The notes: generated by a model from the sequence alone, not told the origin. A stretch of 64,000 bases of DNA from Candidatus Kapaibacterium sp. (GCA_028284775.1 JANQRB010000006.1:20533-84532), one strand, 5' to 3'; shown: positions 43,091-53,180, counted from the first letter of the stretch. Translations and numbers: made by a program.

Positions 43091-44125
43091 CTAGTGCAGT
43101 TCTTCCGGATAGAAGCGTTTAAGGATCTCATCGCACTCCTTGCGGATCATCTGCTGCTGCTCGGCTGTCAGCAAGGCGCGCAACTTCTGATCGCGACTTG
43201 GATCGATGCCGCCGCCGATATAATCTTTCTTGATGTAATCACCGGGAATACTCGTCGCCGAATCCGCGTCAGCCATCGCTTTAACACCCAGGTAATCAAA
43301 GATGTGCGCCAGAGTTTGTTCCGGCTCGTGCAGCAGAGTTTCATACTTGACAGGCAGCGAATTCGATCCGTCGTACAAAAAGTAAAACTGCGGGTGGTAG
43401 ACGCTTTTGTAGAGATCGATCGCGGCGGGCAGATTGCCGTCGAGGCGCTTGTAGATAGCCGCGATGTTCGTCAGCGGACTGCGCATGAGCACGATGAAGC
43501 GGGCCTGGGGATATTGACTGCGTATCCAGAGTGAATAGTAGAGGTGAGCGGGTGTTTTCTCGCCCAGCATCGTCTTGCTGCGGTGGGCTGAAGGTATGAG
43601 TTGAGCAAAGGTCAGATCCAGCAATCCGCGCAGGGTCAGCGTACCCGCTTCAGCTTCCGCTATGATCGTCTTGCTCTCGAAACCTTCGGCATATTCCGCC
43701 AGCCAGGTGGGTGCTTTCTGTCCCGGCAGCGGTTGGCGATAGCGTCCCATAAGGGCTTTAACGAAACGTTGCGCCTGACGAGGGGCGATATGGAGGTTCG
43801 GCGGCGGCAGATTCTCCACCGGAGGGATGTAAGCAGTCGGATGCTGATGGCGCAGGCGGGCACGCATGTTCATCGCCGCCGTATACAAAAATTTACTGCG
43901 ATTCGCCAGCGAGTTGCGGACCCATTTGGTAAGCTTCAGCTTCATCTTGCCGCGACCCGTCGCCGCTTCTTCCAGATAGCTTTTGGCGAAAATCTGATAG
44001 ATGAAACTGTCGTTGACAGTATGGAGCTCGGGGTGGCCTGTCAGCAGTGAGCCCAGCAGCGTCGTCCCCCCTCGCTCGCAGCCAAAGATAAAGTAGTCGG
44101 GAGACCGGTAAGGAGAATAGCTCAT
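43091..44125 (-). CDS. Sulfotransferase (Sulfotransfer_3 type)
   Basis: A 344-residue PAPS-dependent sulfotransferase. The 5'-phosphosulfate loop reads FGCERGGTTLLGSLL at the N-terminus, and the 3'-phosphate site reads RFIVLMRSPLTNIAAIYKRL (near 220). GEKTPAHLYY lies before it as in polysaccharide sulfotransferases. It is the only gene of the locus core on the minus strand. It would add sulfate from PAPS, made by the cysC-sat operon, to the glycan. Confidence 0.87.
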   Translation of the reverse strand: MSYSPYRSPDYFIFGCERGGTTLLGSLLTGHPELHTVNDSFIYQIFAKSYLEEAATGRGKMKLKLTKWVRNSLANRSKFLYTAAMNMRARLRHQHPTAYIPPVENLPPPNLHIAPRQAQRFVKALMGRYRQPLPGQKAPTWLAEYAEGFESKTIIAEAEAGTLTLRGLLDLTFAQLIPSAHRSKTMLGEKTPAHLYYSLWIRSQYPQARFIVLMRSPLTNIAAIYKRLDGNLPAAIDLYKSVYHPQFYFLYDGSNSLPVKYETLLHEPEQTLAHIFDYLGVKAMADADSATSIPGDYIKKDYIGGGIDPSRDQKLRALLTAEQQQMIRKECDEILKRFYPEELH

Positions 44126-44267
44126 TTTATGCTATTTTTGCCTTTGTAAGTGCCTGAATACTGTCAGGCCGTCAAATTACGGAAAAAAGCCGTTTCGGCG
44201 AACTCGTTCGTTGCCTGACTGCGGACCGCAGATTCAGACGGCGACAGAATAAGGGAAGGCCCGCCTG

Positions 44268-45056
44268 ATGAAACGAATGGCGTACGACTTCTGGCTGCGA
44301 CTGAAATACGCCGGGCAGGAGCGCGAATGCAAGGCCCTGTTGCAGGACCGACTTTTTGCCGGACAATTCCGGCGCATCTATTTCTACCATATCCGAAAAA
44401 CAGCCGGTTCCAGTATTATCAAGGCTTTTCTCTCGGTCGGCGGCGAGGATTCGGCCGCAGTGTATCGACGGCTGGTGCGGACGCCGATTCATCGAACCAT
44501 TAGCGGCGATAATGTCATTGTCGGCTGGCGTAAGTTCTTAATCGAGGGCGGACACTATTCCTTCGCATTTTCACACATTCCCTTCGACGAGCTGAAACTG
44601 CCGCCGGAGACGTTTACCTTTACCATCATTCGCGATCCCTTGAAACGCGCATTCTCCCACTATAAAATATTGGTTAACTTCGCCAGGCAGGACGGGCCCA
44701 AGCGCAAAAATATCGTGCCTGAACTGCGTTGGCTCGGCAAGACAATGGACGACTTTCTGGATCGAATTCCGAAACACGCCCTGTTAAATCAACTTTACAT
44801 GTTTTCCCGAAACTTCGATGTCGACGAGGCCTATGACCGCGTTGCCTCTTTCTCGCACGTGATGTTTACGGAAGATTTTAATGAAGGCCTGCAGCAGCTG
44901 GCGTCTAAAACGGGCCTGGCGCTCGAACCGCATTTTGCGCGCCGCTCGAGTATCGATGATGCCGTCGACACGTCGGCGATGGAACGACTACAGGAAATGG
45001 TCGCGCCGGAATTCGAGCTTTATCAGCGCCTGCGCAAAGAGGCGGCGGTATCATGA
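44268..45056 (+). CDS. Sulfotransferase (Sulfotransfer_2 carbohydrate type)
   Basis: A 262-residue enzyme of the family that includes heparan 2-O- and chondroitin-type carbohydrate sulfotransferases. FYHIRKTAGSSIIKAF is the 5'-phosphosulfate loop (near 39-54), FAFSHIPFDEL follows as in the family, and FTIIRDPLKRAFSHYKIL is the 3'-phosphate site. It reads divergently from the other sulfotransferase over a 142-base gap. A different fold subgroup implies a second sulfation position. Confidence 0.85.
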   Translation: MKRMAYDFWLRLKYAGQERECKALLQDRLFAGQFRRIYFYHIRKTAGSSIIKAFLSVGGEDSAAVYRRLVRTPIHRTISGDNVIVGWRKFLIEGGHYSFAFSHIPFDELKLPPETFTFTIIRDPLKRAFSHYKILVNFARQDGPKRKNIVPELRWLGKTMDDFLDRIPKHALLNQLYMFSRNFDVDEAYDRVASFSHVMFTEDFNEGLQQLASKTGLALEPHFARRSSIDDAVDTSAMERLQEMVAPEFELYQRLRKEAAVS

Positions 45057-45140
45057 GTGTTAATGCTTCGCAGGCCGCTTTGTTATCGCAGGGCTGAGTT
45101 GACTGCATTGCTACTTTCATTTCCACAGTGAACAGTCCGA

Positions 45141-46283
45141 ATGGTCCCATTAATTTTTCAACGCATTCTACCTTATTATCGCCTGCCAGTGTTTCGCCGC
45201 CTGTATAATCAGTTTGGTGCCATCGTTTGCCACAGCGAAGAGCGTAAGGGCGCCAGCCTTACTTCCGCCTGGCGCGAGGCCGACTTTCCGCAATGCCTTA
45301 TTCCGCGAATGTACCTGGTCGGCAAGGAAACCGCGGCCCTGCAACATGTACTTGCGCCTTTGCGGCGCTACCGTCCGACAATCGTCATCTCGGAGTTCGC
45401 CGTTGCCTATGCCTCTTTGTGGCTGCTGATGCTGCTGCGTCCCGTCTTCCGCTTTAAACTGCTCTTGTGGACGCATGGAATCTCGAATGATGAAATCTTT
45501 CAGCCGCTGGCGTCGGGGCGAGGCAAACTGGCCCGCTGGCTGTTAAGCCGGGCCGACGGCATCATCTGTTACAGCCGTGAGCGCCGCAATATGCTGGCTG
45601 CGGCCCTTGGAGCGCAGGCGCCGAAATTATATGTGGCCTCCAACACAATCGATACGAGCGCCCAGTTTCAATTGTATGACCGTTTCGAGGCTGTCGGCAG
45701 GGAATCGATACGTCGGGAACTGGGCTGCGGCTCCGGCCTCATGCTGGTCTACATCGGACGTTTAATCCAGGACAAAGGCATTAAACTTTTACTGCGTGCC
45801 TTCGACCGGATTTCCAATGAGCTGAGCATTACGCTTCACATAATCGGCGACGGTCCCGAGCGAACGAATGTGGAAGAGCAGGCGCGGCGCAATCCTTTGA
45901 TTCGGTTTCACGGCGCCATCTGGGATGAAGAAGTCACCGGCAAAATACTTTATGCCGCCGACCTCTGCCTCAACCCCGGCTATGTGGGATTGTCCATCGT
46001 GCAGTGTTTCAGCTTCGGCACGCCGCTGCTTACATGCCGCAGTAGTGAAGAGGGTCCCTTTCACAGTCCGGAGATCGAGTATCTGCAGCCGGGCGTTAAC
46101 GGTTTGTACGCCGAGGCCAGGCCCGAGGCGATAGCCGAAGCCGCCATCAGCCTGCTCAACGACCCGGAGCGTTTGCAGGCGATGTCCGCTGCAGCCCGAC
46201 AGACCGCGGAGACCGAGTGTTCGCTGGACCGGATGATGGAAGGCTTTGATACAGCCTTGCGGGAGGCGACCGGTCGTGACTGA
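45141..46283 (+). CDS. GT4-family glycosyltransferase
   Basis: A 380-residue GT-B retaining transferase. The C-terminal Rossmann half shows LMLVYIGRLIQDKGIKLLL, LHIIGDGPER, FHGAIWDEEV and an AADLCLNPGYVGLSIVQCFSFGTP nucleotide-sugar region with the E-x7-E pattern partly altered (GLSIVQ instead of GLVLVE). It overlaps the next transferase by eight bases. Donor and acceptor are unknown. Confidence 0.83.
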   Translation: MVPLIFQRILPYYRLPVFRRLYNQFGAIVCHSEERKGASLTSAWREADFPQCLIPRMYLVGKETAALQHVLAPLRRYRPTIVISEFAVAYASLWLLMLLRPVFRFKLLLWTHGISNDEIFQPLASGRGKLARWLLSRADGIICYSRERRNMLAAALGAQAPKLYVASNTIDTSAQFQLYDRFEAVGRESIRRELGCGSGLMLVYIGRLIQDKGIKLLLRAFDRISNELSITLHIIGDGPERTNVEEQARRNPLIRFHGAIWDEEVTGKILYAADLCLNPGYVGLSIVQCFSFGTPLLTCRSSEEGPFHSPEIEYLQPGVNGLYAEARPEAIAEAAISLLNDPERLQAMSAAARQTAETECSLDRMMEGFDTALREATGRD

Positions 46284-47397
46284 TGCCCGCAAGCCAACAC
46301 TGCTTCTCGTCGCGCCGGTGCCGCCGCCGATGCATGGCGCCGCCTACGCCACGCAACTGCTGCTCGACTCTTCCCTGGCGGAGCACTATACAATCATCCA
46401 TATCGATGCCAGGTATGTCGATGCCGTCAGCGACCTGCAGGGCTTCTCGCTCGCCAAGGTCGGGCGCATGCTGCGCTACCTGGGGCGCATGCTGAAACAT
46501 TGCCTGCGACGGCGTGTCGACCTCGTCATCCTGGAGCCGGCTTTTTATCCCGGCCCATTTCTCAAGGATTCGCTCTTCATTATCGCCGCGCGTCTACTGG
46601 GCCCTAAAGTGGTCGCCTGGTATCACATGAATTTCAGCGCCTTGCGTTATGAAGAACGTCACCCGCTGTTGCGGTGGTATGTCGCCCGCGTGCTGTCCCT
46701 GCTGCACCACGGCGTCTGCGTCGGACAGGCGCTGATCGACGGCCTGCCCGCGTCACTCGACCGCCGCCGACTGCATTATCTCCACAACGGCATTCCGGGA
46801 ATGGCCGCCATCGACCGACAGCCCAAAAGCGATGCGGCGCCCCTTCGCGTGATGTATCTTTCCAACATGGGAGTCTCCAAGGGCTGGCGGGTACTCTTTG
46901 CCGCGGCGCAGATCGCCTGCCGCAGCAATGAGCGCCTTGAGGTGCATTTCTACGGCAGCCCTATGGCCGACAGTCCCCTGGAAACCATTGAGGAGGAATT
47001 CGCAAAAGCGGAAGCACCGGCACGGATCGTCTACCACGGGCCGGTGTATGGCGATGCCAAGGACCGAGCGCTGCGGGAGGCGGACGTCTTCTGCTTCCCA
47101 TCGATGTATCCGCCCGAAGCATTTCCGCTGACGATCCTGGAAGCGATGAGCGCCGGCCTGCCCATCGTCACGACAACAGTCGGGGCGGTTGCCGAAGCCG
47201 TGGACGAAGGACGGGGCGGCTGCGTCGTCCCTCAAAACGATGCCCCGGCACTCGCCGAAGCCCTGCTGGCGCTGGCCGCCGACCCCGAACGCTGCGCGAG
47301 CCAGGGAGCCTACAACCGGCGCAAATTCGAGCGTGAATTCACCGTCGAAGCCTTCGGGCGGCGTTGGAGCGATTTTGTAAGGCGGGTGCTGGATTAA
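46276..47397 (+). CDS. GT4-family glycosyltransferase
   Basis: A 373-residue GT-B transferase. The GTG at 46276 gives the usual start LLLVAPVPPPMHGAA; the ATG at 46246 lies inside the preceding gene. VMYLSNMGVSKGWRVLFAA and YHGPVYGDAKDRALREADVFCFPS...PLTILEAMSAGLPIVTT provide the donor site with the E-x7-E equivalent (FPLTILEAM). Middle gene of three coupled transferases. Confidence 0.87.
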   Translation: MTDARKPTLLLVAPVPPPMHGAAYATQLLLDSSLAEHYTIIHIDARYVDAVSDLQGFSLAKVGRMLRYLGRMLKHCLRRRVDLVILEPAFYPGPFLKDSLFIIAARLLGPKVVAWYHMNFSALRYEERHPLLRWYVARVLSLLHHGVCVGQALIDGLPASLDRRRLHYLHNGIPGMAAIDRQPKSDAAPLRVMYLSNMGVSKGWRVLFAAAQIACRSNERLEVHFYGSPMADSPLETIEEEFAKAEAPARIVYHGPVYGDAKDRALREADVFCFPSMYPPEAFPLTILEAMSAGLPIVTTTVGAVAEAVDEGRGGCVVPQNDAPALAEALLALAADPERCASQGAYNRRKFEREFTVEAFGRRWSDFVRRVLD

Positions 47398-47423
47398 TGC
47401 CAATTCATTCGTAAATTTGCCGC

Positions 47424-48605
47424 ATGCGAATCGCGTTTGTCATCCATAATCAGGAAGGCACCGGGCCCTATTTCAAGGTGTTGGAACAATGCGCCGCCAT
47501 TGTCGCGCAGGGGCATCAGGTAACGCTGATATGTACATCGCGCCGCCGGCGTCTCCAATCACAGCATTCAGTCAAAAATGGTGTTGTCGTCTATGAAGCG
47601 CCCGACCTGCTCTGGGGCGAGCTGCGTCAGGGCGTCGACCTGTGGAATGCCCTGCGACGGGTCGTCCACGCTTCGTCTCAGCGATTCGACCTCGTCCACG
47701 CCATCGACTGCCGGCCAAACGTGATTCTGACGGCCCTGCATATCAAGTACTGGCAGAGGATTCCGCTGGTAATAAGCTGGTGGGATCTCTTCGGCGGCAA
47801 GGGCATCGCCCGCGAGCGCTCCGGCGCTCTCTACGCCGCAACCGTCGGAAGGGTCGAGACATTTTTCGAAGAGTATTTCCGCAAATACGCCGACGCGGCG
47901 ACGACAATCACCAGCTATCTGGCGGAGCGCCTGGCCTCGATGAATTACCCGCGCGAGCAGATTATGGTGCAGCACGTCGGTACCGACACCTCGATCGAAT
48001 ATCCTTCTAAAGACGAAGCCCGCAGCGCCCTGGGACTCGAGTCCGATATCCCGACCTTCTGCTTTATGGGGACAATCTACAAGTCGGACCTCGCCGTCCT
48101 GCTCGATGCTCTCGATGTTCTGAAGAACCAGACGCAGTACCGCATATTCTGGATCGGCAATCATCACATCGACGATGCCGTCTGCAACAAATACAATATT
48201 CTGCCGACCGGCTATGTCTCGACGGACGATATGAAACGCTATCTCAGCGCAGCCGATGTCTGCCTGCTGCCTATGCGCGTTAACTTGTCCAACCGCGCGC
48301 GTTGGCATTCCAAAGTTTCGGACTACTTTAATGCGTCTCGTCCCGTCGTCAGCACGCCTGTCAGCGACTTTCCCTCGATTTTTGCCAACAATGATGTCGG
48401 CTGGATGTCCGAGTCGGATGATCCCGCCAGTTTTGCAGCCAGTCTGTTACAGGCGATTCACGAACGTGACGAGTGGGAACGCAAGGGCCATAATGCCCGC
48501 CGCTATGTCAGTTCGAGCCTGGATGTCGGCGTTCTTGCGGGCGAGCTGCTCGACTTTTACGGACGTCTTCTTCCGCAAGCAAAACAGGAAGCCCTAGCTT
48601 CGTGA
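47424..48605 (+). CDS. GT4-family glycosyltransferase
   Basis: A 393-residue GT-B transferase beginning MRIAFVIHNQEGTGPYFK. The acceptor half has HAIDCRPNVILTALHI; the donor half has CFMGTIYKSDLAVLLDAL and YLSAADVCLLPMRVNLSNRARWHSKVSDYFNASRPVVST. The E-x7-E signature is replaced by N-R-x-H-S-K-V, as in the subgroup that transfers to growing lipid-linked saccharides. It overlaps the sugar-phosphate transferase gene by four bases (GTGA). Confidence 0.83.
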   Translation: MRIAFVIHNQEGTGPYFKVLEQCAAIVAQGHQVTLICTSRRRRLQSQHSVKNGVVVYEAPDLLWGELRQGVDLWNALRRVVHASSQRFDLVHAIDCRPNVILTALHIKYWQRIPLVISWWDLFGGKGIARERSGALYAATVGRVETFFEEYFRKYADAATTITSYLAERLASMNYPREQIMVQHVGTDTSIEYPSKDEARSALGLESDIPTFCFMGTIYKSDLAVLLDALDVLKNQTQYRIFWIGNHHIDDAVCNKYNILPTGYVSTDDMKRYLSAADVCLLPMRVNLSNRARWHSKVSDYFNASRPVVSTPVSDFPSIFANNDVGWMSESDDPASFAASLLQAIHERDEWERKGHNARRYVSSSLDVGVLAGELLDFYGRLLPQAKQEALAS

Positions 48606-50098
48606 TCGATACCCCCACACACAGCCAAAAAAGCCAAACTAAACGCAATTCATCGAAGGGCGACAAAGTGACCATGTCCCGGCTCATTATCATTGTGTGT
48701 GATCTCCTGGCCGTCGTCGGTGCTGTCAGCTGTATTTTTGCGCTGCGACAGTCGGAATTCGTCATGAATCTCTCCGTCAGCGCCGGCGCTCGCTTTCAAC
48801 CGGAAACATTCGTCTTTTTTTTGGTGGCGAGCCTCTTCCTGCTGCCGCTGTTCTCCTTCAACCAGCTTTATCGTCATAAAGTGCTGATCAATTGGGCGGA
48901 GCAGGTCACGCGAATTATTCGCGCCTATCTGACCTTCGGCCTGACCCTGATCGTGATCCTCTTTTTTCTGAAGGATTCGCCCCTGATTATTTCGACGCGC
49001 GGCTTTCTGCTGGGCGTAACGGGCTTCGGCATTTTGTTTGTATCGTTAGAGCGGATGGTTATCGCTTCGCTGGTTCGTAAGAAAATTCTCTTTGCCCATG
49101 GGATTGGCCCTCTGCGGGCCCTTGTCGTAGGCGCCGGCCGCGCCGGTGAAAAATTCGCGCTGCGCGTGTTAAACGATCCGATAGTCGGTATCGAAGACCT
49201 CTGGTTCGTCGATGACGACGACAAGAAAGCCGATAAACGTATCTTGGGCTTTCCCGTGTTGAAGGGCGTTAACAATATCGTCAACCATGCCATCACGACC
49301 GGCGCCGATGAAATTTATGTCGCTATCAACTCAATCGACCCGGATCGTCTGCTGGAAATTATCGAGATCTGCAAAAAAGCCGGGCTGCCGGTAAAGGTGG
49401 CATCGAAACACTTTCGCATCATGGCCCCTTCGAACGGCAACGGCCGCGACGTCGATGCCCTGGAAATGCCCTCACAAATGGCGATACGACCCGGCGTTAT
49501 GGCCAAACGCGTCTTCGATATTGTCTTCGCGACTTTCTTTATTTTTCTCACGCTGCTGCCCGGCCTCATTATCGCCTTGCTGATTAAACTCTCTTCCCGC
49601 GGCCCTGTCTTTTATCCATCGAAACGAGTCGGTAAAGGCGGTAAGAGCTTTTACATGATTAAGTTCCGCACCATGAATGTTAATGATACACGCGAGCATC
49701 AGGAAGCCGCCAAGGAACGCCTTAAACAGGGCAAGCACATGGGCAAGGTGGAAGACGATCCGCGGATCTTTGCCGTCGGTAAATTTCTGCGCAAGTACAG
49801 CATCGATGAAATTCCGCAGTTTATTAATGTGCTTATCGGTGAAATGAGCGTGGTCGGACCCCGTCCCTGCCTGGCCTATGAGATGGACTTTTTTGACGAT
49901 TGGCACAAACGCCGCTTTCACGTGTTGCCCGGCATTACCGGACTCTGGCAGGTTACCGGCCGTCAGATGGATGGTCTGCTTCTGAACGACGCCATGACCC
50001 TTGATGTTTACTACGCAGAGAATTACACCATCTGGATGGATATCAAGATTTTACTGAAAACCGTGCCGGTCGTTCTCTTCGGCTACGGTGGTAAGTGA
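48602..50098 (+). CDS. Polyprenyl-phosphate sugar-1-phosphate transferase (initiating enzyme)
   Basis: A 498-residue membrane protein of the WbaP/CpsE/WcaJ type. Residues about 25-150 contain four to five membrane helices, about 165-280 a CoA_binding-like Rossmann domain (LVVGAGRAGEKFALRVL) and about 295-498 the catalytic sugar-transferase domain: VGKGGKSFYMIKFRTMN, DDPRIFAVGKFLRKYSIDE, PQFINVLIGEMSVVGPRP and PGITGLWQV. It would load the first sugar phosphate on undecaprenyl phosphate. Uses the GTG in a four-base overlap; an ATG at 48674 is an alternative. Confidence 0.9.
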   Translation: MIDTPTHSQKSQTKRNSSKGDKVTMSRLIIIVCDLLAVVGAVSCIFALRQSEFVMNLSVSAGARFQPETFVFFLVASLFLLPLFSFNQLYRHKVLINWAEQVTRIIRAYLTFGLTLIVILFFLKDSPLIISTRGFLLGVTGFGILFVSLERMVIASLVRKKILFAHGIGPLRALVVGAGRAGEKFALRVLNDPIVGIEDLWFVDDDDKKADKRILGFPVLKGVNNIVNHAITTGADEIYVAINSIDPDRLLEIIEICKKAGLPVKVASKHFRIMAPSNGNGRDVDALEMPSQMAIRPGVMAKRVFDIVFATFFIFLTLLPGLIIALLIKLSSRGPVFYPSKRVGKGGKSFYMIKFRTMNVNDTREHQEAAKERLKQGKHMGKVEDDPRIFAVGKFLRKYSIDEIPQFINVLIGEMSVVGPRPCLAYEMDFFDDWHKRRFHVLPGITGLWQVTGRQMDGLLLNDAMTLDVYYAENYTIWMDIKILLKTVPVVLFGYGGK

Positions 50099-50253
50099 GT
50101 AACGCGCGCGATCGTTTGAGCTGATATCGGAAAGACATTTCGAGTGCAGGGGGCAGCATTGTCAATTACCGGCGAAGTTTGTCCCACTGCTTTGATTAAG
50201 CGACACTAAAGACCGAAGCTTTTAAACGACTACAATCCAGCCCGGGACAAGCA

Positions 50254-50850
50254 ATGCAAAGCTTTAGCTTCAGGGGAGGACGCCCGGTCGACCTGACCTC
50301 TTTGCAGATTGAGGGCGAGCGCCTCATTCTGAAGTCAATTGATGCAGGCTACAGCGCAGAAATCTTCAGAGAGTTTAGCCCTGAGATTACCCGGTATATG
50401 TTGCCGAAACCGGCGGATACCATTGACGAGACGCTGGCTTTTATCAGCGAGTCGCTGGACCGCATGCGTAAGGGGTGCGATCTGGTTCTGGCCATCACAC
50501 TCAAGGAAAACGGCGACTTTCTGGGCTGTTGCGGTTTTCACGGCATTGCTGATGTCAGAATTCCCGTACTTGGGATTTGGATTAAGAAAGCCGCGCATGG
50601 AAACAAGTACGGAAGGGAAGCGATCCGGATACTGACAGCCTGGGCCGCTGAAACGATTGATTTTGATTATGTCCGCTACCCTGTTGACAAAGACAACATC
50701 GCCAGTCGCAAGATACCGGAAGAGCTGGGCGCTGCAATCTGCGAGGAGCAGAAGGTACGGACAATGCGCGGGACCTATCTGAATGAAGTCGTGTACCGGA
50801 TTTCTTATGAAGCTCTTAAGCAATTTCATGGCGGGCTTGCGACCGACTAG
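50254..50850 (+). CDS. GNAT-family N-acetyltransferase (RimJ/RimL type)
   Basis: A 198-residue acetyltransferase. It shows the RimJ/L-like start LQIEGERLILKSI, an FLGCCGFHG strand, and an acetyl-CoA-binding region KKAAHGNKYGREAIRILTAWA. The end KDNIASRKIPEELGA carries the usual N-x-A-S-x-x-(V/I) motif. It lies 155 bases after the initiating transferase and closes the glycan locus; it may acetylate a sugar amine or a protein. Confidence 0.8.
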   Translation: MQSFSFRGGRPVDLTSLQIEGERLILKSIDAGYSAEIFREFSPEITRYMLPKPADTIDETLAFISESLDRMRKGCDLVLAITLKENGDFLGCCGFHGIADVRIPVLGIWIKKAAHGNKYGREAIRILTAWAAETIDFDYVRYPVDKDNIASRKIPEELGAAICEEQKVRTMRGTYLNEVVYRISYEALKQFHGGLATD

Positions 50851-51346
50851 AATCTGAGGCAGTCCGGACAGTGTAGAGGACGGTTGCGGGTATAATGGTT
50901 TATCAGCGAGGATGCGGCAGCGAAGCAGCGCCTGAATCTCATTTCATGCCCTGAAAATGGAAACACTTGCCGGGCCGGTGGAATATCCCTGGTCTTTCGC
51001 GGACAAAGCTTCCGTTCCGCTTGTGCGGCCGGCTGTCTGGTGTCCGTGTACGGGTGTTGCTGCCGGTGAAGGCTGCCGCAGCTAGCACATTCCTGGAAGA
51101 GTCCGCTTGTTTGCCTTTCTGCGCCCGGTGGCGGCGACGCTCGTCCGTCAAAGCGCTACGCTGGAAAGCTAAGTCTTGACGTTGGATTGATGGGCATTGT
51201 ATGACCCTGTCTGCCTGCGTTATCTTTCGCTCGTTGATTCGCTGCAATGCGATGAGACTCCTGACAACGCAAGCAGTATGGGGTTTGTCCCGCATCCTTT
51301 AAACAATTCGGTGGGTCCGACTTTGGGGTGGGGCAAACTCCTTTTT
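50851..51346. other. Convergent intergenic region at the right edge of the glycan locus
   Basis: A 496-base region between the GNAT gene and tyrS. Small open frames on both strands show no conserved features. No RNA or terminator was recognised. Confidence 0.5.
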
Positions 51347-52573
51347 TTAATTACCGCCTTTGATACGCAGGAAGTGACGTTTGCCCCGCTTAAACAAGCG
51401 CGATTCCCGGAGGTCGACTTTGTGATCGATATCCTTAACTCGTTCTCCGTCGATGGAGAGTCCGCCCTGCTGAATAAGACGCCGCGCTTCACCCTTGGAT
51501 TTACAGAGTCCGCTGGCCGCCAGGGCGTCGATAACGGAATACTCCGTCCCGGCGCCGACAATCACAAATTCATCGACATCGTCCGGCGCGTTGTCCTTGG
51601 CGACGATCACACGGCGCCATTCCTCGACGGCTGCTTCGGCCGCGGCCGGATTGTGATAGCGAGCAACGATCGCCCGGGCCACCTGCATCTTGGCGTCGCG
51701 CGGATGAAGCCTCCCGTCGGCCAGCCCCTGCTGCATTGAAGCCACATCATCGGCGTCCGCGAAAGCGCCCAACTGATAATAACGACTGATCATGGTATCC
51801 GGGATCGACATCGTCCGACCGAACATATCGGTAGGCGAGTGGGTCAGGCCGATATAATTATCGAGCGATTTGCTCATCTTTTCAACGCCGTCGGTGCCTT
51901 CCAGCAAGGGCGTTGTAATGACGCACTGTGGTTGTACCTTGTAGCCTTTCTGAACTTCACGGCCCAGCAGAAGATTAAATTTCTGATCCGTGCCGCCCAG
52001 CTCGACATCGGCCTTGATCGCGACTGAATCGTAAGCCTGCGCCAGCGGATAGAGAAACTCATGCAGGCTGATCGGCTGGCCCGCCTTGTGGCGTTTCGTG
52101 AAATCGTCGCGCTCCAGAATCTGCGCAACGGTACTGCTCGCCGCCAGAGAGATGACATCCTGGAAGGACAATTTGTTTAACCATTCCGAGTTGTAGGCCG
52201 TCCGCAGACTCTCGCGAGCGAGGACCAAGGTCGCCTGATCCAGATAGCTCTGACCGTTGATGCGTGTTTCTTCCAGGCTAAGCGGCGGCCGTGTTTTGGA
52301 GCGACCGGAGGGATCGCCGATCATGGCGGTGAAATCTCCGACGATAAGGATCGCCTTGTGACCCAGGTCCTGAAACTGCCGCAGCTTGCCGAGTACGACG
52401 GCGTGGCCGATGTGTAGGTCCGGGCGGCTCGGATCACAGCCCAGTTTGATTCGCAATGCTTCCTTGTTCTTGATGGATGCTTCTATTTTCTGTGCCAGTT
52501 CGTCTTCGGGCAGCACATCGACCGCGCCGGAGCGAATGACATCCATTTGTTCGTTAACACCGGGGAAGGACAT
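51347..52573 (-). CDS. tyrS: Tyrosyl-tRNA synthetase
   Basis: A 408-residue class I synthetase. HIGHA (near 54) and KMSKS (near 233) are the ATP-binding signatures; VELGGTDQKFNLLLGR contains the tyrosine-binding part, and the C-terminal 65 residues form the S4 RNA-binding domain (CKSKGEARRLIQQGGLSIDGERVKD). The motif spacing fits the TyrZ-type bacterial branch. Same strand as smpB. Confidence 0.95.
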   Translation of the reverse strand: MSFPGVNEQMDVIRSGAVDVLPEDELAQKIEASIKNKEALRIKLGCDPSRPDLHIGHAVVLGKLRQFQDLGHKAILIVGDFTAMIGDPSGRSKTRPPLSLEETRINGQSYLDQATLVLARESLRTAYNSEWLNKLSFQDVISLAASSTVAQILERDDFTKRHKAGQPISLHEFLYPLAQAYDSVAIKADVELGGTDQKFNLLLGREVQKGYKVQPQCVITTPLLEGTDGVEKMSKSLDNYIGLTHSPTDMFGRTMSIPDTMISRYYQLGAFADADDVASMQQGLADGRLHPRDAKMQVARAIVARYHNPAAAEAAVEEWRRVIVAKDNAPDDVDEFVIVGAGTEYSVIDALAASGLCKSKGEARRLIQQGGLSIDGERVKDIDHKVDLRESRLFKRGKRHFLRIKGGN

Positions 52574-52700
52574 AGTTCTTGTTCGCTTAGATTGAAAATC
52601 GGCGCCGGAGCACCATTGCTTCAGGAATCAATTAATGGTCAAATTATGAAATTTATGGCAGAACCGGGGTGCAGAGGCCGGTGATGGACGGCGGGGATGT

Positions 52701-53180
52701 TTAGCCCACTTCACGCAGGCGCCGGTCTTCTTCGCGTTTTTTCAACGTCTGGCGTTTATCATACTGGCGTTTGCCGCGTACCAGGCCGAGCTCGACTTTG
52801 GCGTAGGGACCGGAAAAATAAACAGAGAGCGGTACGATCGTCAGACCTTTTTCTTCCACTTTGCGTTTCAGGCGGCCGAGCTCACGGCGTTTAAGGAGCA
52901 GCTTGCGTTTGCGCCGCGGATCGTGGTTGCTGCTCGTTCCGTGTTCATACGGATTGATATGCGCGCCGATTAGCCACAGCTCCGGCGTATCTTTCGGGCC
53001 CTCGAAGGTGGCATAGCTATCCTGCAGGTTGCATTTGCCGGCGCGCAGCGACTTTACTTCCGTTCCTACCAGGGCAATGCCCGCCTCGAAAGACTCCACG
53101 ATACTGTAATCGTGGCGCGCCTTGCGGTTACTGGTAACCAGCTTCGTTTCGCGGTCTTTATGTGCTGGCAGCTCCGCCAT
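52701..53180 (-). CDS. smpB: SsrA-binding protein
   Basis: A 159-residue partner of tmRNA in ribosome rescue. Motifs: TSNRKARHDYSIVESFEAGI, LVGTEVKSLRAGKCNLQDSY, HINPYEHGTSSNHDPRRKRKLL, KVELGLVRGKRQYDKR and a basic C-terminal tail. MAELPAHKDRET was chosen over a 49-residue upstream extension that lacks family similarity. The ssrA gene itself is not in the window. Confidence 0.95.
   Translation of the reverse strand: MAELPAHKDRETKLVTSNRKARHDYSIVESFEAGIALVGTEVKSLRAGKCNLQDSYATFEGPKDTPELWLIGAHINPYEHGTSSNHDPRRKRKLLLKRRELGRLKRKVEEKGLTIVPLSVYFSGPYAKVELGLVRGKRQYDKRQTLKKREEDRRLREVG

Noticed and set aside
50939..51295. Reverse-strand frame of 118 codons between the GNAT gene and tyrS
   Set aside because: Arg/Ser-rich shadow-like composition and no conserved pattern.
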